From contig CAJUPJ010000031.1 in the NCBI GenBank assembly GCA_910588655.1, positions 1-46,807 of the forward strand: 46,807 nt of DNA, read 5' to 3'. The notes under the pieces were generated by a model that searched no databases, had not been told where the DNA came from, and saw only the letters and a list, made by a program, of their open reading frames with translations. Numbering within the stretch: the stretch's first letter is position 1; each line of letters starts with the position of its first letter. Positions 14,401 to 23,970 of the stretch are shown here, piece after piece. The DNA is from an uncultured Lachnospiraceae bacterium. Its GTDB lineage: Bacteria > Bacillota > Clostridia > Lachnospirales > Lachnospiraceae. The position numbers were made by a program, and so were the translations under genes.

Positions 14401-16626
14401 TTATATTTTCTCTTCTGGCTCACCAACCAGCGGTTCAAAACACTGTTTACCTTTTCCAGAAGTTTTTTTTCCTGGGTTTGCTGCAGCCACAGCTTCTTTA
14501 CAGAAATAGTCCTGTGCACAGATTTTACTTGTACCAGGGCTTAATGCAGGTATAATGTAACTGCCGTCAGGCTGCATTATTCTTGCTTTTGTATTATCTG
14601 TAAGCTGTATATCAAGTATATGGATAACCTCCTGTTTAAGTTCTTCATCTTCTACAGGGAAAAGTATTTCTACGCGTTTGTCAAGGTTACGTGGCATCCA
14701 GTCAGCGCTGCCCATAAATACTTCTTCAAAGCCGTTATTATGGAAATAAAATATACGGCTGTGTTCAAGGAAGTTGCCTACTATTGAACGCACTGTAATA
14801 TTTTCGCTAATGCCTTTAAGGTCTGTTTTAAGGCAGCAGATACCACGTACTACAAGGTCTGTTTTAACCCCCGCTGCTGAAGCCTCATAAAGTGCTGCAA
14901 TTATGCCCCGGTCACACAGGGAATTCATTTTTGCCTTAATAAAAGCTTTTTTGCCCTGTTTTGCAAATTCTGTTTCACGTTTTATAAGTGATATAAAACG
15001 GTCACGCAGCCATATAGGCGCTATTGCAAGCTTATTCCATACGGCAGGTTCTGAATAACCTGAAAGCATGTTAAAGACTGCTGTTGCATCTGCCCCTATT
15101 GACTTCTGGCATGTAAGAAGCCCCATATCAGTATATATTTTGGCAGTACTGTCATTATAGTTGCCTGTTCCAAGGTGGACATAGCGCCTTATGCCGTCTT
15201 CTTCTTTGCGGACTACAAGTGTAATCTTGCTATGTGTTTTTAAGCCTACCAGTCCATATATTACATGGCAGCCTGCCTGTTCAAGCTTTCTTGCCCATAT
15301 AATGTTGTTTTTCTCATCAAACCTGGCTTTTAACTCAACAAGTACAGTTACCTGTTTGCCATTTTCAGCAGCAGCAGCAAGCGAAGCTATAATAGGTGAA
15401 TTGCTGCTTACACGGTAAAGTGTCTGTTTAATTGCGAGCACATCAGGGTCTTTTGATGCCTGGCGTACAAAATTAACAACTGGCTCAAATGTTTCATATG
15501 GGTGGTGGAGCAGTATATCATGTTCACGTATCTGTTCAAAAAGGTTATCATTGCCTTTAAGGTATTTGGCAGGCTGTGGTGTATAACCTTTCTGGCGCAG
15601 GTTGTCAAAGCCGTCAATCTTAGTGAATTTTGACAGGAATGTCAGGTCGAGCGGGCCATTTATTTTAAATATATCTTCTTCATTTACCTGGAGTTCATCT
15701 TTAAGGGTTTTAAGCAGGCGTTTATCAATTCCATCCTCAACTTCAAGGCGTATAGCCTGCCCCCACTGGCGTTTTTTAAGCTGGCGCTCAATTTCAACAA
15801 GAAGGTCTGCTGCCTCATCCTCTTCAATATCAAGGTCTGCATTTCTCATAATCCTGTATGGAAATGCAGAAAGGACTTCATAATTCATAAAAAGCTTCTC
15901 AATATTTTTTTCAATAATCTGTTCCAGAAGTATAAAAGTCTTCTGTACTCCGTCACTTGAAGGTATTTCTACAAAACGTGGCAGTACAGAAGGGACTTGT
16001 ACTGTTGCAAAATCAATACTTCCTGTGTCACCGTCCTGTTTCTTTTTATTGTAATGTGACATATAAAGTTCGCGGAACTGTGTATTGCCTTCTTTGCCAG
16101 AGCCGGGTTTTATCTTGATTACAGCACCTATATTTAATGTCTTGTTACGTATAAGCGGGAAAGGCCTTGAAGAATCTACAGCCATAGGTGTAAGTACAGG
16201 GAACACTTCTGACTGGAAGAAACTGTCTATATATTTTGTCTGTTCATTGTTTAAATCTTCATAATATGAAATAATCTTTAAACCATTATTAAGAAGGTCA
16301 GGTATAACTTCATAATTATATATATTATACTGGTCTTTAACAAGCTGGTGTGTTTTCCCGCTTATTGCGGCAAGCTGTTCCACAGGTGTCATTCCTGCAA
16401 TATCTTTTTTAGTATAATTAACCTGTACCATATCTTTAAGGGAGGCGACGCGTATCATAAAAAATTCATCAAGGTTTGAAGCGGTAATTGCAAGAAACCC
16501 CATCCTGTCAAAAAGAGGGCGTTCTTTATCCTGTGCTTCGCTAAGTACGCGGTAGTTAAATGAAATCCAGCTTAATTCACGGTTATAAAAATATTCTGGT
16601 TTAATAAAATTACTTTTTTCTGCCAT
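14401..16626 (-). CDS. ppk: Polyphosphate kinase 1
   Basis: PPK1 reversibly makes long-chain polyphosphate from ATP. The 741-aa protein starts with the family signature YNRELSWISFNYRVLSEA. It carries the two conserved catalytic histidines: the autophosphorylated one near residue 484 in YVHLGTGNYND, and the second near 622 in LEHSRIFYFHNNG. Length is typical of the larger Firmicute forms (E. coli 688). GGAGG lies just upstream of the ATG on the minus strand. ppx begins upstream with a 24-base gap, so synthesis and degradation of polyphosphate are likely encoded in one operon. It ends at the shared terminator at 14341-14367. Confidence 0.97.
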   Translation of the reverse strand: MAEKSNFIKPEYFYNRELSWISFNYRVLSEAQDKERPLFDRMGFLAITASNLDEFFMIRVASLKDMVQVNYTKKDIAGMTPVEQLAAISGKTHQLVKDQYNIYNYEVIPDLLNNGLKIISYYEDLNNEQTKYIDSFFQSEVFPVLTPMAVDSSRPFPLIRNKTLNIGAVIKIKPGSGKEGNTQFRELYMSHYNKKKQDGDTGSIDFATVQVPSVLPRFVEIPSSDGVQKTFILLEQIIEKNIEKLFMNYEVLSAFPYRIMRNADLDIEEDEAADLLVEIERQLKKRQWGQAIRLEVEDGIDKRLLKTLKDELQVNEEDIFKINGPLDLTFLSKFTKIDGFDNLRQKGYTPQPAKYLKGNDNLFEQIREHDILLHHPYETFEPVVNFVRQASKDPDVLAIKQTLYRVSSNSPIIASLAAAAENGKQVTVLVELKARFDEKNNIIWARKLEQAGCHVIYGLVGLKTHSKITLVVRKEEDGIRRYVHLGTGNYNDSTAKIYTDMGLLTCQKSIGADATAVFNMLSGYSEPAVWNKLAIAPIWLRDRFISLIKRETEFAKQGKKAFIKAKMNSLCDRGIIAALYEASAAGVKTDLVVRGICCLKTDLKGISENITVRSIVGNFLEHSRIFYFHNNGFEEVFMGSADWMPRNLDKRVEILFPVEDEELKQEVIHILDIQLTDNTKARIMQPDGSYIIPALSPGTSKICAQDYFCKEAVAAANPGKKTSGKGKQCFEPLVGEPEEKI

Positions 16627-16650
16627 ATAAATCCTCCATTCTGGAATTAT

Positions 16651-18222
16651 TTAGAACTGTTTTTTCTGTTTAAGTACAGGCTGTATGCCATATACTTCTT
16701 CAAAGAAATCCGAACATTTCTTAAATATGCCCTGTTCAAGTGTAATATCATAAAGAGTCCTGCCGGTTATTGCCAGTCTGTTGTCTTTAAGTTCTACAGT
16801 TATATTGCGGAACTTCTGGCGGTGGCTTTTATCCATTGATATTGCAAGCTTTAATATTGCATTTAGTTTAGCTGCTTTTATATAGTCCTCACTTGCAAAT
16901 GTGTCTTCTGTTTCTTCATAGCTTGGAAATCTTTCATTAGGATATCTGGTAATATTTGCCGCCATCATGCGTTCCCTCTGTGAAAGCCCTATTATTTCCG
17001 TGGACATAATTATTTTATATGAATTTTCACCAACATCATTTAAGTTAATAAATTTGCCACAGCTGTTAAGTATAGCTGATATCTGTAAAATAAGCCTGTC
17101 GCGTTTTGTAAGGCTGTTCTGTTTTTTCAATGTATCAAATATTTTAAGGGAAATATCCTCTACATTATTATTGTGGGCATCCTCGCATTTATACCGTCTG
17201 GCAATATATCTTGCAGCCGATACCATGCTTTCAGTAAAATTATGTGCAGGGGTTATTTTTTCCTTCCGTTCTGCAAAATCTGCTGCCATGCCGTCACATA
17301 ATGTTATGCCGGAAAGCCATATCTGTTCTGCCTTTGTTTCTTCAAATATATTATGGAAAATCATTGCAATAGGGAGCAGCAGTGTAGTCCTTTCAACAGG
17401 TGTATCAAGTTCCCTTGAAAGTTCTTCAGGGCTTTGTGAAGTTATTGCCTGGTAAAACTCTTCATATTCCTGCCTGTTAATGGAATCTTTCTTTTTGCCC
17501 TTGGCGTCAACAGGCTGCAAGTTCCCGAAATTGTGTACACTTAAGTATTTTACAAAACTCTGGAGCTGGTTTCCTACAGCAATAATATTTTTAACATTGT
17601 GCTCTGGCATATAAAGTGATACAAAATTGTGCAAATCATTTGAAATATATTCATAGACAAGGTTCTGGTAATTGTCTGTCTGTGATTTCATAGCCTGAAG
17701 CACTTCATTAATCCTTAAAGAGCCAATCATTATATTTTGTGAAATAACAAGTACATTTTTATCAAAAAGTGAAAGCTGTATGCTTCCCCCGCCAACATCT
17801 ACAAGCAAAGTCCCTTTCTGGATAAGCTTATGGAACGAATTTTCCTTAAGCGCTATTGATTTATAACAGAGATACCTCTGTTCAGGGTTGCTAAGTATTT
17901 TAATAAGAAATCCTGTACGCTGTTTTACCTGGTCAAGCACAATCAGGTTATTGTCTGCTTCACGCAGGGCGCTTGTAGCAGTAATCATATAGTCAGTAAT
18001 GCCATATTCTTTCATTTTGGCAGAAAAGCCAATTAAAATATTACAAAGTTTATCAATAGTATGGTAACTTATATGCTGTGTTGAATATGTTTCAAGCCCC
18101 AGACGCGCGGTGTGGTGCACAGATTCTATTTCATGCACGCCATATTTTTTAGAAACTTCATAAATACGTAGCGTTGTTTCATGTGAACCAACATCTATTG
18201 CCGCAAAAATTGTAACTGCCAT
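16651..18222 (-). CDS. ppx: Exopolyphosphatase / GppA family phosphatase
   Basis: This 523-aa protein belongs to the Ppx/GppA group of the actin-like ATPase fold. Those enzymes remove terminal phosphates from polyphosphate or convert pppGpp to ppGpp. Phosphate-binding loops are seen as AAIDVGSHETTLRIYEV at the N-terminus and LLVDVGGGSIQLSLF near residue 140. The C-terminal half contains an HD-like helical domain (RYIARRYKCEDAH near residue 335), as in longer Ppx proteins. GGAGG precedes the ATG. It is the first gene of the ppx-ppk pair. Whether it acts mainly on polyphosphate or pppGpp cannot be told, though the neighbour favours polyphosphate. Confidence 0.92.
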   Translation of the reverse strand: MAVTIFAAIDVGSHETTLRIYEVSKKYGVHEIESVHHTARLGLETYSTQHISYHTIDKLCNILIGFSAKMKEYGITDYMITATSALREADNNLIVLDQVKQRTGFLIKILSNPEQRYLCYKSIALKENSFHKLIQKGTLLVDVGGGSIQLSLFDKNVLVISQNIMIGSLRINEVLQAMKSQTDNYQNLVYEYISNDLHNFVSLYMPEHNVKNIIAVGNQLQSFVKYLSVHNFGNLQPVDAKGKKKDSINRQEYEEFYQAITSQSPEELSRELDTPVERTTLLLPIAMIFHNIFEETKAEQIWLSGITLCDGMAADFAERKEKITPAHNFTESMVSAARYIARRYKCEDAHNNNVEDISLKIFDTLKKQNSLTKRDRLILQISAILNSCGKFINLNDVGENSYKIIMSTEIIGLSQRERMMAANITRYPNERFPSYEETEDTFASEDYIKAAKLNAILKLAISMDKSHRQKFRNITVELKDNRLAITGRTLYDITLEQGIFKKCSDFFEEVYGIQPVLKQKKQF

Positions 18223-18318
18223 ATGAGTACCTCCGTTAAAATGTTTTATAGTAATAATTTTAATGCATTTCAGGGTAAATTACTAGTTAAAGAATGAATT
18301 TTTATATTTTTTTCATAC

Positions 18319-18354
18319 AAATGCATGTCCGTAATATTAACCAGACATGCATTT
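18319..18354. terminator. Terminator-like hairpin between yccF and ppx
   Basis: AAATGCATGTC (18319-18329) and GACATGCATTT (18344-18354) form an 11-base-pair stem with a 14-base loop just downstream of yccF on the minus strand. The following run of T is short on either strand, so termination efficiency is uncertain. Confidence 0.5.
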
Positions 18355-18370
18355 TGCCAGAAACAGGTTT

Positions 18371-18736
18371 TTAATTATTAATTATAACTGTGCCAAAAGG
18401 CATAAGTGCAAGTTTTGCAATTTTAAAACATTGTATTCCAAATGGAATTCCAATAATTGTACAACATAAAAGAATCCCGTTTATTGTGGCAGAAACTGCA
18501 AGCGGGATGCCGCTTAGTACAATCCATAAAATATTTGCCAGAAACGAAACGGTGCTTCCGCCATATTGTACATCCTTGCCAAATGGAAAAAAAGCAAGTG
18601 ATGCCATTTTAAAACACTGGCATCCTATTGGAATTCCGATAATTGTAATACACCATAGTATACCACATAAACTCCAGCAGAGCCCCTGCCATAATCCTCC
18701 AAATAAAAACCATATTAAGTTTCCAAGACATCCCAT
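18371..18736 (-). CDS. yccF: YccF domain-containing inner membrane protein
   Basis: The 121-aa membrane protein contains two tandem YccF repeats. The first has LIWFLFGGLWQGL and IGIPIGCQCFKMASLAFFPF; the second has ILWIVLSGIPLAV and IGIPFGIQCFKIAKLALMPF. The repeated IGIP.G.QCFK.A.LA..PFG pattern is diagnostic of the family, whose function is unknown. Four hydrophobic segments are likely. I set the start at 18736, where AAGGAGA lies 6 bases upstream; a longer in-frame start at 18838 lacks such a site and adds 34 non-homologous residues. Confidence 0.9.
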   Translation of the reverse strand: MGCLGNLIWFLFGGLWQGLCWSLCGILWCITIIGIPIGCQCFKMASLAFFPFGKDVQYGGSTVSFLANILWIVLSGIPLAVSATINGILLCCTIIGIPFGIQCFKIAKLALMPFGTVIINN

Positions 18737-18785
18737 AAGATTTCTCCTTTTATATAAAATTATCTGCATATTATAATATCCGCTG

Positions 18786-19379
18786 GTGTCCAGTAATGCC
18801 ACATATACAGGCATTATCCTTATTGGTATATTATACATGCTAGTATATATGATAGCAAGCAGAAAGCATAAGATGTTGTATAGTATGTCCTGTACTGGGA
18901 ATCAAGAACCGGGCAGCTTGACAACATCTATGGAAGCAAACTATTACGATGGGGAAAACGTAATTGTTAATAAATTTACATATAACATTTATGAACCAGA
19001 AAGGTTTGATGTTATTACTATTTACCCATATGGAAAAGTGTATGATGACAGCTTTAAAGACTTTATTACAAGATATGTTGATAAATATATATATAAGAAA
19101 GATATTAAAGAAGAGTATTATATCAAAAGGATAATAGGGCTTCCTGGTGAAACTGTAGAAATTGATGGTGAAGATATTTATATTGATGGTGAAGTTTTAG
19201 AAGAGGATTATGGCAAGACAGATATTACATTTCCAGGAATTGCAGAAGACACTGTAGTCCTTGGGGATGATGAATATTTTGTCCTTGGTGACAACCGTGG
19301 CATAAGCAAGGACAGCCGTAGTTTTGGGGCAGTAAAAAAAGAGAACATAGGAGGAAAGGTTATTAAATTATTTGGTTAA
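18786..19379 (+). CDS. lepB: Signal peptidase I-like protein with atypical N-terminus
   Basis: Type I signal peptidases cut signal peptides from exported proteins at the outer face of the membrane. The catalytic Ser-Met is at residues 48-49 in TTSMEANYYDGENVIVNKF, the general base Lys at about 114 in YIKRIIGLPGETVEI, and box E is GDNRGISKDSRSFG. The usual SMxPTL is changed to SMEANY. The N-terminal membrane helix (residues 8-25) is about 20 residues from the serine, farther than usual. The GTG start and the alternative ATGs at 18837 or later have no ribosome binding site. The 5' end may therefore be rearranged or degraded; the start is uncertain. Confidence 0.72.
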   Translation: MSSNATYTGIILIGILYMLVYMIASRKHKMLYSMSCTGNQEPGSLTTSMEANYYDGENVIVNKFTYNIYEPERFDVITIYPYGKVYDDSFKDFITRYVDKYIYKKDIKEEYYIKRIIGLPGETVEIDGEDIYIDGEVLEEDYGKTDITFPGIAEDTVVLGDDEYFVLGDNRGISKDSRSFGAVKKENIGGKVIKLFG

Positions 19380-19436
19380 GATTATCCTGGTATAATAAAG
19401 GTTAAAACTTTATTTTGCTAAAACTTAAAATTTTGA

Positions 19437-19465
19437 TTGACATTTATAATTACATCTGATATTAT
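19437..19465 (+). promoter_or_regulatory. Promoter of tRNA-Leu
   Basis: TTGACA at 19437-19442 and TATTAT at 19460-19465 are separated by 17 bases. The -10 ends 25 bases before the mature tRNA, leaving a short 5' leader for RNase P to remove. Confidence 0.75.
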
Positions 19466-19490
19466 ACAAAGGTATTGTTAAAACATGCCA

Positions 19491-19574
19491 GCGGAAGTGC
19501 TGGAATTGGCAGACAGGCATGATTCAGGTTCATGTGTTGGCAACGACGTGTGGGTTCAAGTCCCATCTTCCGCA
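19491..19574 (+). tRNA. tRNA-Leu (CAG)
   Basis: The acceptor stem GCGGAAG pairs with CTTCCGC at 19567-19573, followed by discriminator A. The anticodon stem CATGA/TCATG encloses the loop TTCAGGT, giving anticodon CAG (codon CUG). A long variable arm (TGTTGGCAACGACG) identifies a class II tRNA, and the T-arm has GGTTCAAGTCC. CCA is not encoded. It has its own promoter and terminator, so it is transcribed singly. Confidence 0.96.
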
Positions 19575-19578
19575 TTAA

Positions 19579-19611
19579 AAATAAACCTTAAGGATATTAA
19601 GGTTTATTTTT
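19579..19611 (+). terminator. Rho-independent terminator of tRNA-Leu
   Basis: AATAAACCTTA and TAAGGTTTATT form a perfect stem a few bases after the tRNA, followed by a run of seven T. Confidence 0.9.
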
Positions 19612-19922
19612 TTGTCCTTTTAACTGGATTTCTTATAAGCAAAGTCTTTGTTTTATAATTAAAAGCAGAAAAATTGCTGTAACATATTTATATGCAATAA
19701 TGTTAAACCACATGAGTGTACAGGCAGCAAAGCCTGGTCTGTACTCTCTTTTTTTATACAATTCTATGCATTTTAACCAAATTATTTTTATTCTTTATAT
19801 CTAAAATATGCAATATAACAAAAATTCTGGACATCATTCTGATATTTTTGTATACAGCCTGATATATTAAAATTTTGTTAAAAAGTATAATACAGACAGA
19901 ATAATTGATAAGGAGGAGGAAA
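19612..19922 (+). other. Intergenic region with a terminator-like hairpin
   Basis: This stretch has no supported gene. At 19714-19755 an imperfect hairpin (GAGTGTACAGGC against GCCTGGTCTGTACTC) ends in a run of T, resembling a terminator or a leader attenuator. A TATAAT at 19886-19891 is a candidate -10 for the downstream phosphorylase, but I see no convincing -35. A strong AAGGAGGAGG ribosome binding site ends the region. Confidence 0.5.
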
Positions 19923-22337
19923 ATGGAATTTGGTTATTTTGACAACAACAGGCGGGAGTATGTAATTACAAATCCCTGTACACCAGCACCGTGGGTAAAT
20001 TACCTTGGTTCACCTGCTTATGGTGCAATTATTTCTAATAATGCGGGTGGATATAGTTTTGCGAGGTCTGGTGCTAATGGAAGGATACTGCGTTATATTT
20101 TTAACAGTTTTGACCAGCCTGGACGTTATATTTATATACGTGACAATAACAGCAGGGATTACTGGTCTGCCTCCTGGCAGCCTGTTGGAAAAAGCCTGGA
20201 TGAATACAAAAGTGAGTGCCGCCACGGTACTGCATACACAAAGATATCAGCAGATTACAGTGGCATACATTCAGAAGCTTTGTATTATGTACCGCTGGAT
20301 AAGGATTATGAGGTATGGGAGTTAACCCTTGTTAATAATTCGGGCACTGCAAGGGATTTGACAATTACAGGCTATGCAGAGTTTACCAATAACAGTAATT
20401 ATGAACAAGACCAGGTGAACCTGCAGTATTCACAGTTTATTACAGAAACTGCATTTTGCAGTAACCGGATATGCCAGATGGTACATAGCAACCTGGATGC
20501 ACTTGAAGAAGGGGAAAAAGTAGACGGCAAAACCATTACATCCCGTTTCTTTGGCATGGCAGGGGCAGACGTTTCTTCATATTGTGGTGACAGGGAAATG
20601 TTCCTTGGACGGTACAATGGATATGGAAACCCTGAAGGTGTAGCCTGCGGGCATCTGGATGGTTCGCTTAACTATAATGAAAACGGGTGTGGGGCGCTTT
20701 CTTCCGTAATTACACTTGGACCAGGGGAAACAAAAGTTATCGCGTTTGTACTTGGAATGAAGGATAATGAGGAAGCAGGGAATATATTAAAACATTATAA
20801 CAGCCCGGAAGAACCATGTAAAAAAGACCTTGATAACCTGGTTTCATACTGGCATGGCAAACTTTCGCATTTTCAGGTAAAAACACCAAGTGAAGAGTTT
20901 GACACTATGGTGAATACATGGAATTCCTATAACTGTTTTATGACATTTATATGGTCACGTGCTGCTTCTTTTACTTACTGCGGGCTGCGCAACGGGTATG
21001 GCTACCGTGATACGGTACAGGATATACAGGGCATAATACATCTTGCACCAGAAATGGCTCTGGAGAAAATACGTTTTATGCTTTCGGCACAGGTTGACAA
21101 TGGCGGAGGGCTGCCTCTTGTAAAGTTTACACATAACCCAGGGCATGAAGATACACCTGATGATGCTTCTTATGTAAAAGAAACAGGCCACCCGGCATAC
21201 AGGGCAGATGATGCGTTGTGGCTGTTCCCGACAATTTATAAGTATATTGCAGAATCAGGAAATCTTTCATTTATTGATGAGGTAATTCCTTTTGCCAATA
21301 AGGATGAAGGTACAGTTTATGAACATCTTAAGCGTGCTATTGGATTTTCTATGGAACATCTTGGCAGGCATGGGATGCCTGCTGGCCTTTATGCTGACTG
21401 GAACGACTGTCTAAGGCTTGGAAAAAAGGGTGAATCTTCATTTGTATCATTCCAGCTTTATCTCGCTATGTCTGTTATGAAGGAATTTGCAGAATATAAA
21501 AAAGATAAAGACTATATAGTTTACCTGGCAGGAAACCAGGAAAAGCTTGGTGCAGTTATACAGGAGAACTGCTGGGACGGTGACAGGTTTATACGTGGTA
21601 TTACAGAAAATGGTGATGTAATAGGAAAGCATACTGACACCGAGGCTGATATGTGGCTTAACCCACAGAGCTGGGCAGTAATAAGCGGGTTTGCTTCGGA
21701 AAGCCAGGCAGATACTGTACTGGATATGGTCTATAAAAGGCTTAATACAGAATATGGGGCAGTTTTAATGGACCCGCCTTACCATAAACACGCTTTTGAA
21801 GGTGCGCTTGCAGTTATATATAATGCTGGTACAAAAGAAAATGCTGGCATATTCTCACAGTCACAAGGCTGGATTATACTTGCTGAAGCTTTACGTGGGC
21901 ATGGGGAACGTGCATTTAAGTATTTTATGGAAAATGCCCCTTCAGCACAGAACAGCAAAGCAGAAATACGTAAACTTGAGCCTTATTGTTACGGGCAGTT
22001 TACAGAAGGAAAAGACAGCCCGCATTTTGGACGTTCACATGTACACTGGCTTACTGGCACAGCATCAACTGTTATGACAGGATGTGTGGAAGGTATTTTA
22101 GGAATACGCCCTGGTTTCTATGGAATTAAAATTGAACCAGCAGTCCCAAAAGAATGGGAAAGCTTTGAGATTAATAAGGATTTCAGGGGGAAACACCTGC
22201 ATATTACAGTTAGCAACAAAAACCATGCAGAAACAGGATGTAAAAGGCTTATTGTTAATGGAAAGGTAATAGAAGGAAATTATATTCCAGAAGAAACGCT
22301 TACAGAACAGACAGAAATTATGCTTGAAATTTCATAA
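19923..22337 (+). CDS. GH94 glycoside phosphorylase, cellobiose phosphorylase-like
   Basis: This enzyme type splits a beta-linked disaccharide with phosphate, giving glucose 1-phosphate and glucose, and saves one ATP per disaccharide. The 804-aa protein closely follows clostridial cellobiose phosphorylase (about 811 aa). The N-terminus is FGYFDNNRREYVITNPCTP, then NAGGYSF and ECRHG..YTKI. The catalytic acid lies in the YADWNDCLRL motif (Asp 492/495). I start at ATG 19923, just after AAGGAGGAGG; a TTG at 19905 lies within that site. Downstream ABC transporter and GH3 genes fit uptake of cello-oligosaccharides. It could instead act on another beta-glucobiose such as laminaribiose. No signal peptide, so cytoplasmic. 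Confidence 0.9.
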   Translation: MEFGYFDNNRREYVITNPCTPAPWVNYLGSPAYGAIISNNAGGYSFARSGANGRILRYIFNSFDQPGRYIYIRDNNSRDYWSASWQPVGKSLDEYKSECRHGTAYTKISADYSGIHSEALYYVPLDKDYEVWELTLVNNSGTARDLTITGYAEFTNNSNYEQDQVNLQYSQFITETAFCSNRICQMVHSNLDALEEGEKVDGKTITSRFFGMAGADVSSYCGDREMFLGRYNGYGNPEGVACGHLDGSLNYNENGCGALSSVITLGPGETKVIAFVLGMKDNEEAGNILKHYNSPEEPCKKDLDNLVSYWHGKLSHFQVKTPSEEFDTMVNTWNSYNCFMTFIWSRAASFTYCGLRNGYGYRDTVQDIQGIIHLAPEMALEKIRFMLSAQVDNGGGLPLVKFTHNPGHEDTPDDASYVKETGHPAYRADDALWLFPTIYKYIAESGNLSFIDEVIPFANKDEGTVYEHLKRAIGFSMEHLGRHGMPAGLYADWNDCLRLGKKGESSFVSFQLYLAMSVMKEFAEYKKDKDYIVYLAGNQEKLGAVIQENCWDGDRFIRGITENGDVIGKHTDTEADMWLNPQSWAVISGFASESQADTVLDMVYKRLNTEYGAVLMDPPYHKHAFEGALAVIYNAGTKENAGIFSQSQGWIILAEALRGHGERAFKYFMENAPSAQNSKAEIRKLEPYCYGQFTEGKDSPHFGRSHVHWLTGTASTVMTGCVEGILGIRPGFYGIKIEPAVPKEWESFEINKDFRGKHLHITVSNKNHAETGCKRLIVNGKVIEGNYIPEETLTEQTEIMLEIS

Positions 22338-22371
22338 AAATATGCTGCACTTTATATATATGTCTTAGCGG

Positions 22372-22394
22372 AAAATCATAGCATGATTTTGATA
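22372..22394 (+). terminator. Weak terminator-like hairpin after the GH94 gene
   Basis: AAAATCAT and ATGATTTT form an 8-base-pair stem with an AGC loop, followed by further T-rich sequence. It may partly separate the phosphorylase from the transporter genes. Confidence 0.4.
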
Positions 22395-22490
22395 TTTATA
22401 AAATGTATTTAATATTAAAAGGCGTATAAACGGGCTATAATCCATTATGAAAAGAACAATAAAATATTATAATTTAAGGAGGATTTTCAT

Positions 22491-23924
22491 ATGAAAAAAA
22501 AGTACATTAGTATGGTATTGATGGCAGCTTTAGCTGCAGGGACACTGTCAGGATGTGGCGATAAAAGTTCCGGGACCAGCGGGGATAAAAATTCCAGCAC
22601 ACAAAAAGACAGTTCTGAAAGCAGCAAGGGTGGTGACAATGCTACAGCAGAAGGCAAAGTTATTAATGTTTATAGCTGGAATGATGAGTTTATGAAAAGG
22701 GTAACAGCAGTTTACCCGGAAGTTAAGGAAACATCTTCTGATAAAACAGTTACTACCTTAAAGGATGGTACAGAAATCCACTGGATTATAAATCCTAACC
22801 AGGATGGTGTATACCAGCAGAAACTTGATGAAGCGCTGCTTAACCAGGCAAGTGCGGCAGCAGATGACAAGGTTGATATCTTTTTATCAGAAACAGACTA
22901 TGTAAACAAGTATACAGATGCAGAAGCAGACGTTGCAATGCCACTTACTGACCTTGGCATTAATCCTGATACAGACCTTTCAGACCAGTATGATTTTACA
23001 AAGGTAACAGCTTCTGACGTAAATGGCGTGCAGAGGGGTTCTACATGGCAGTGCTGTCCAGGTCTTCTGGTTTACAGGCGTGATATCGCAAAAGAGGTAT
23101 TTGGTACAGATGACCCTGTAAAAGTTGGTGAAAAGGTAAAAGACTGGGATACAATGAAGACAACTGCAGAAGAACTGAAAGCAAAAGGATATTATACATT
23201 CTCTTCTTATGCAGATACTTTCCGCCTTTATGGCAACAGCATTTCAGCACCTTGGGTAAGCCCAGGTGAAACAGTTATTAAAGTTGACCAGAAGATTATG
23301 GACTGGATAAATACATCTAAAGAGTGGCTTGATGCAGGATATCTTAATAAAACTGTAAAAGGACAGTGGAATGATGACTGGAATAAGGCAATGGGTTCAA
23401 AATCAAAAGTATTCGCATTTCTTTTCCCTGCATGGGGCATTGACTTTACTTTAAAGCCTAACTGGGATGGCAAAGATGGTGCATGGGCTGTTACAAATCC
23501 TCCACAGGAATATAACTGGGGTGGTTCATATGTACATGCGTGCACAGGTACAGATAACCCAACAATTGTTAAGGATATTATACTTTCAGTAACTGGCAAT
23601 AAAGATAACCTTTTAAAGATTTCCAAGGACTACTTAGACTTTACAAATACAAAGAGTGGTATGCAGGAAGCTGCTAAAGACAATAAATCATATGCTTCTG
23701 AATTCCTTGGCGGACAGAACTCATTTGAATACTTTACACCTGTTGCGGAAAATATTGAGATAGCGCCACTTTCAGCTTATGACCAGGGATGTGTTGAATT
23801 AATCCAGAATGCATTTAGTGATTACTTCCAGGGACAGGTTGATTTTGATAAGGCTAAGTCAAACTTTGAAACAGCAATAAAAGAGCGTTATCCTGAAACT
23901 ACAGAGGTACAGTGGCCACAATAA
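22491..23924 (+). CDS. Carbohydrate ABC transporter substrate-binding lipoprotein
   Basis: The 477-aa protein has a lipoprotein signal peptide with lipobox LSGC, so Cys 22 would be lipidated and anchor it outside the membrane. A Ser/Gly/Asp/Lys-rich linker follows to about residue 55, then the binding domain (VINVYSWNDEFMKRV..., then LLNQ and PAWGIDF regions) of the family-1 solute-binding type. Abundant Trp and Tyr residues suit sugar stacking. It precedes two permease genes. The neighbouring GH94 and GH3 enzymes point to cellodextrins or other beta-glucosides as ligand; this is inference. AAGGAGG precedes the ATG. Confidence 0.92.
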   Translation: MKKKYISMVLMAALAAGTLSGCGDKSSGTSGDKNSSTQKDSSESSKGGDNATAEGKVINVYSWNDEFMKRVTAVYPEVKETSSDKTVTTLKDGTEIHWIINPNQDGVYQQKLDEALLNQASAAADDKVDIFLSETDYVNKYTDAEADVAMPLTDLGINPDTDLSDQYDFTKVTASDVNGVQRGSTWQCCPGLLVYRRDIAKEVFGTDDPVKVGEKVKDWDTMKTTAEELKAKGYYTFSSYADTFRLYGNSISAPWVSPGETVIKVDQKIMDWINTSKEWLDAGYLNKTVKGQWNDDWNKAMGSKSKVFAFLFPAWGIDFTLKPNWDGKDGAWAVTNPPQEYNWGGSYVHACTGTDNPTIVKDIILSVTGNKDNLLKISKDYLDFTNTKSGMQEAAKDNKSYASEFLGGQNSFEYFTPVAENIEIAPLSAYDQGCVELIQNAFSDYFQGQVDFDKAKSNFETAIKERYPETTEVQWPQ

Positions 23925-23970
23925 TGGCAGTAACTGCACTGCTATTAAAAAATGAAAGGAGTGGTGCTTT

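Noticed and set aside
22491..23924. Possible cre (CcpA) site for the sugar transporter operon
   Set aside because: I found no convincing match to the cre consensus in the 150 bases upstream.
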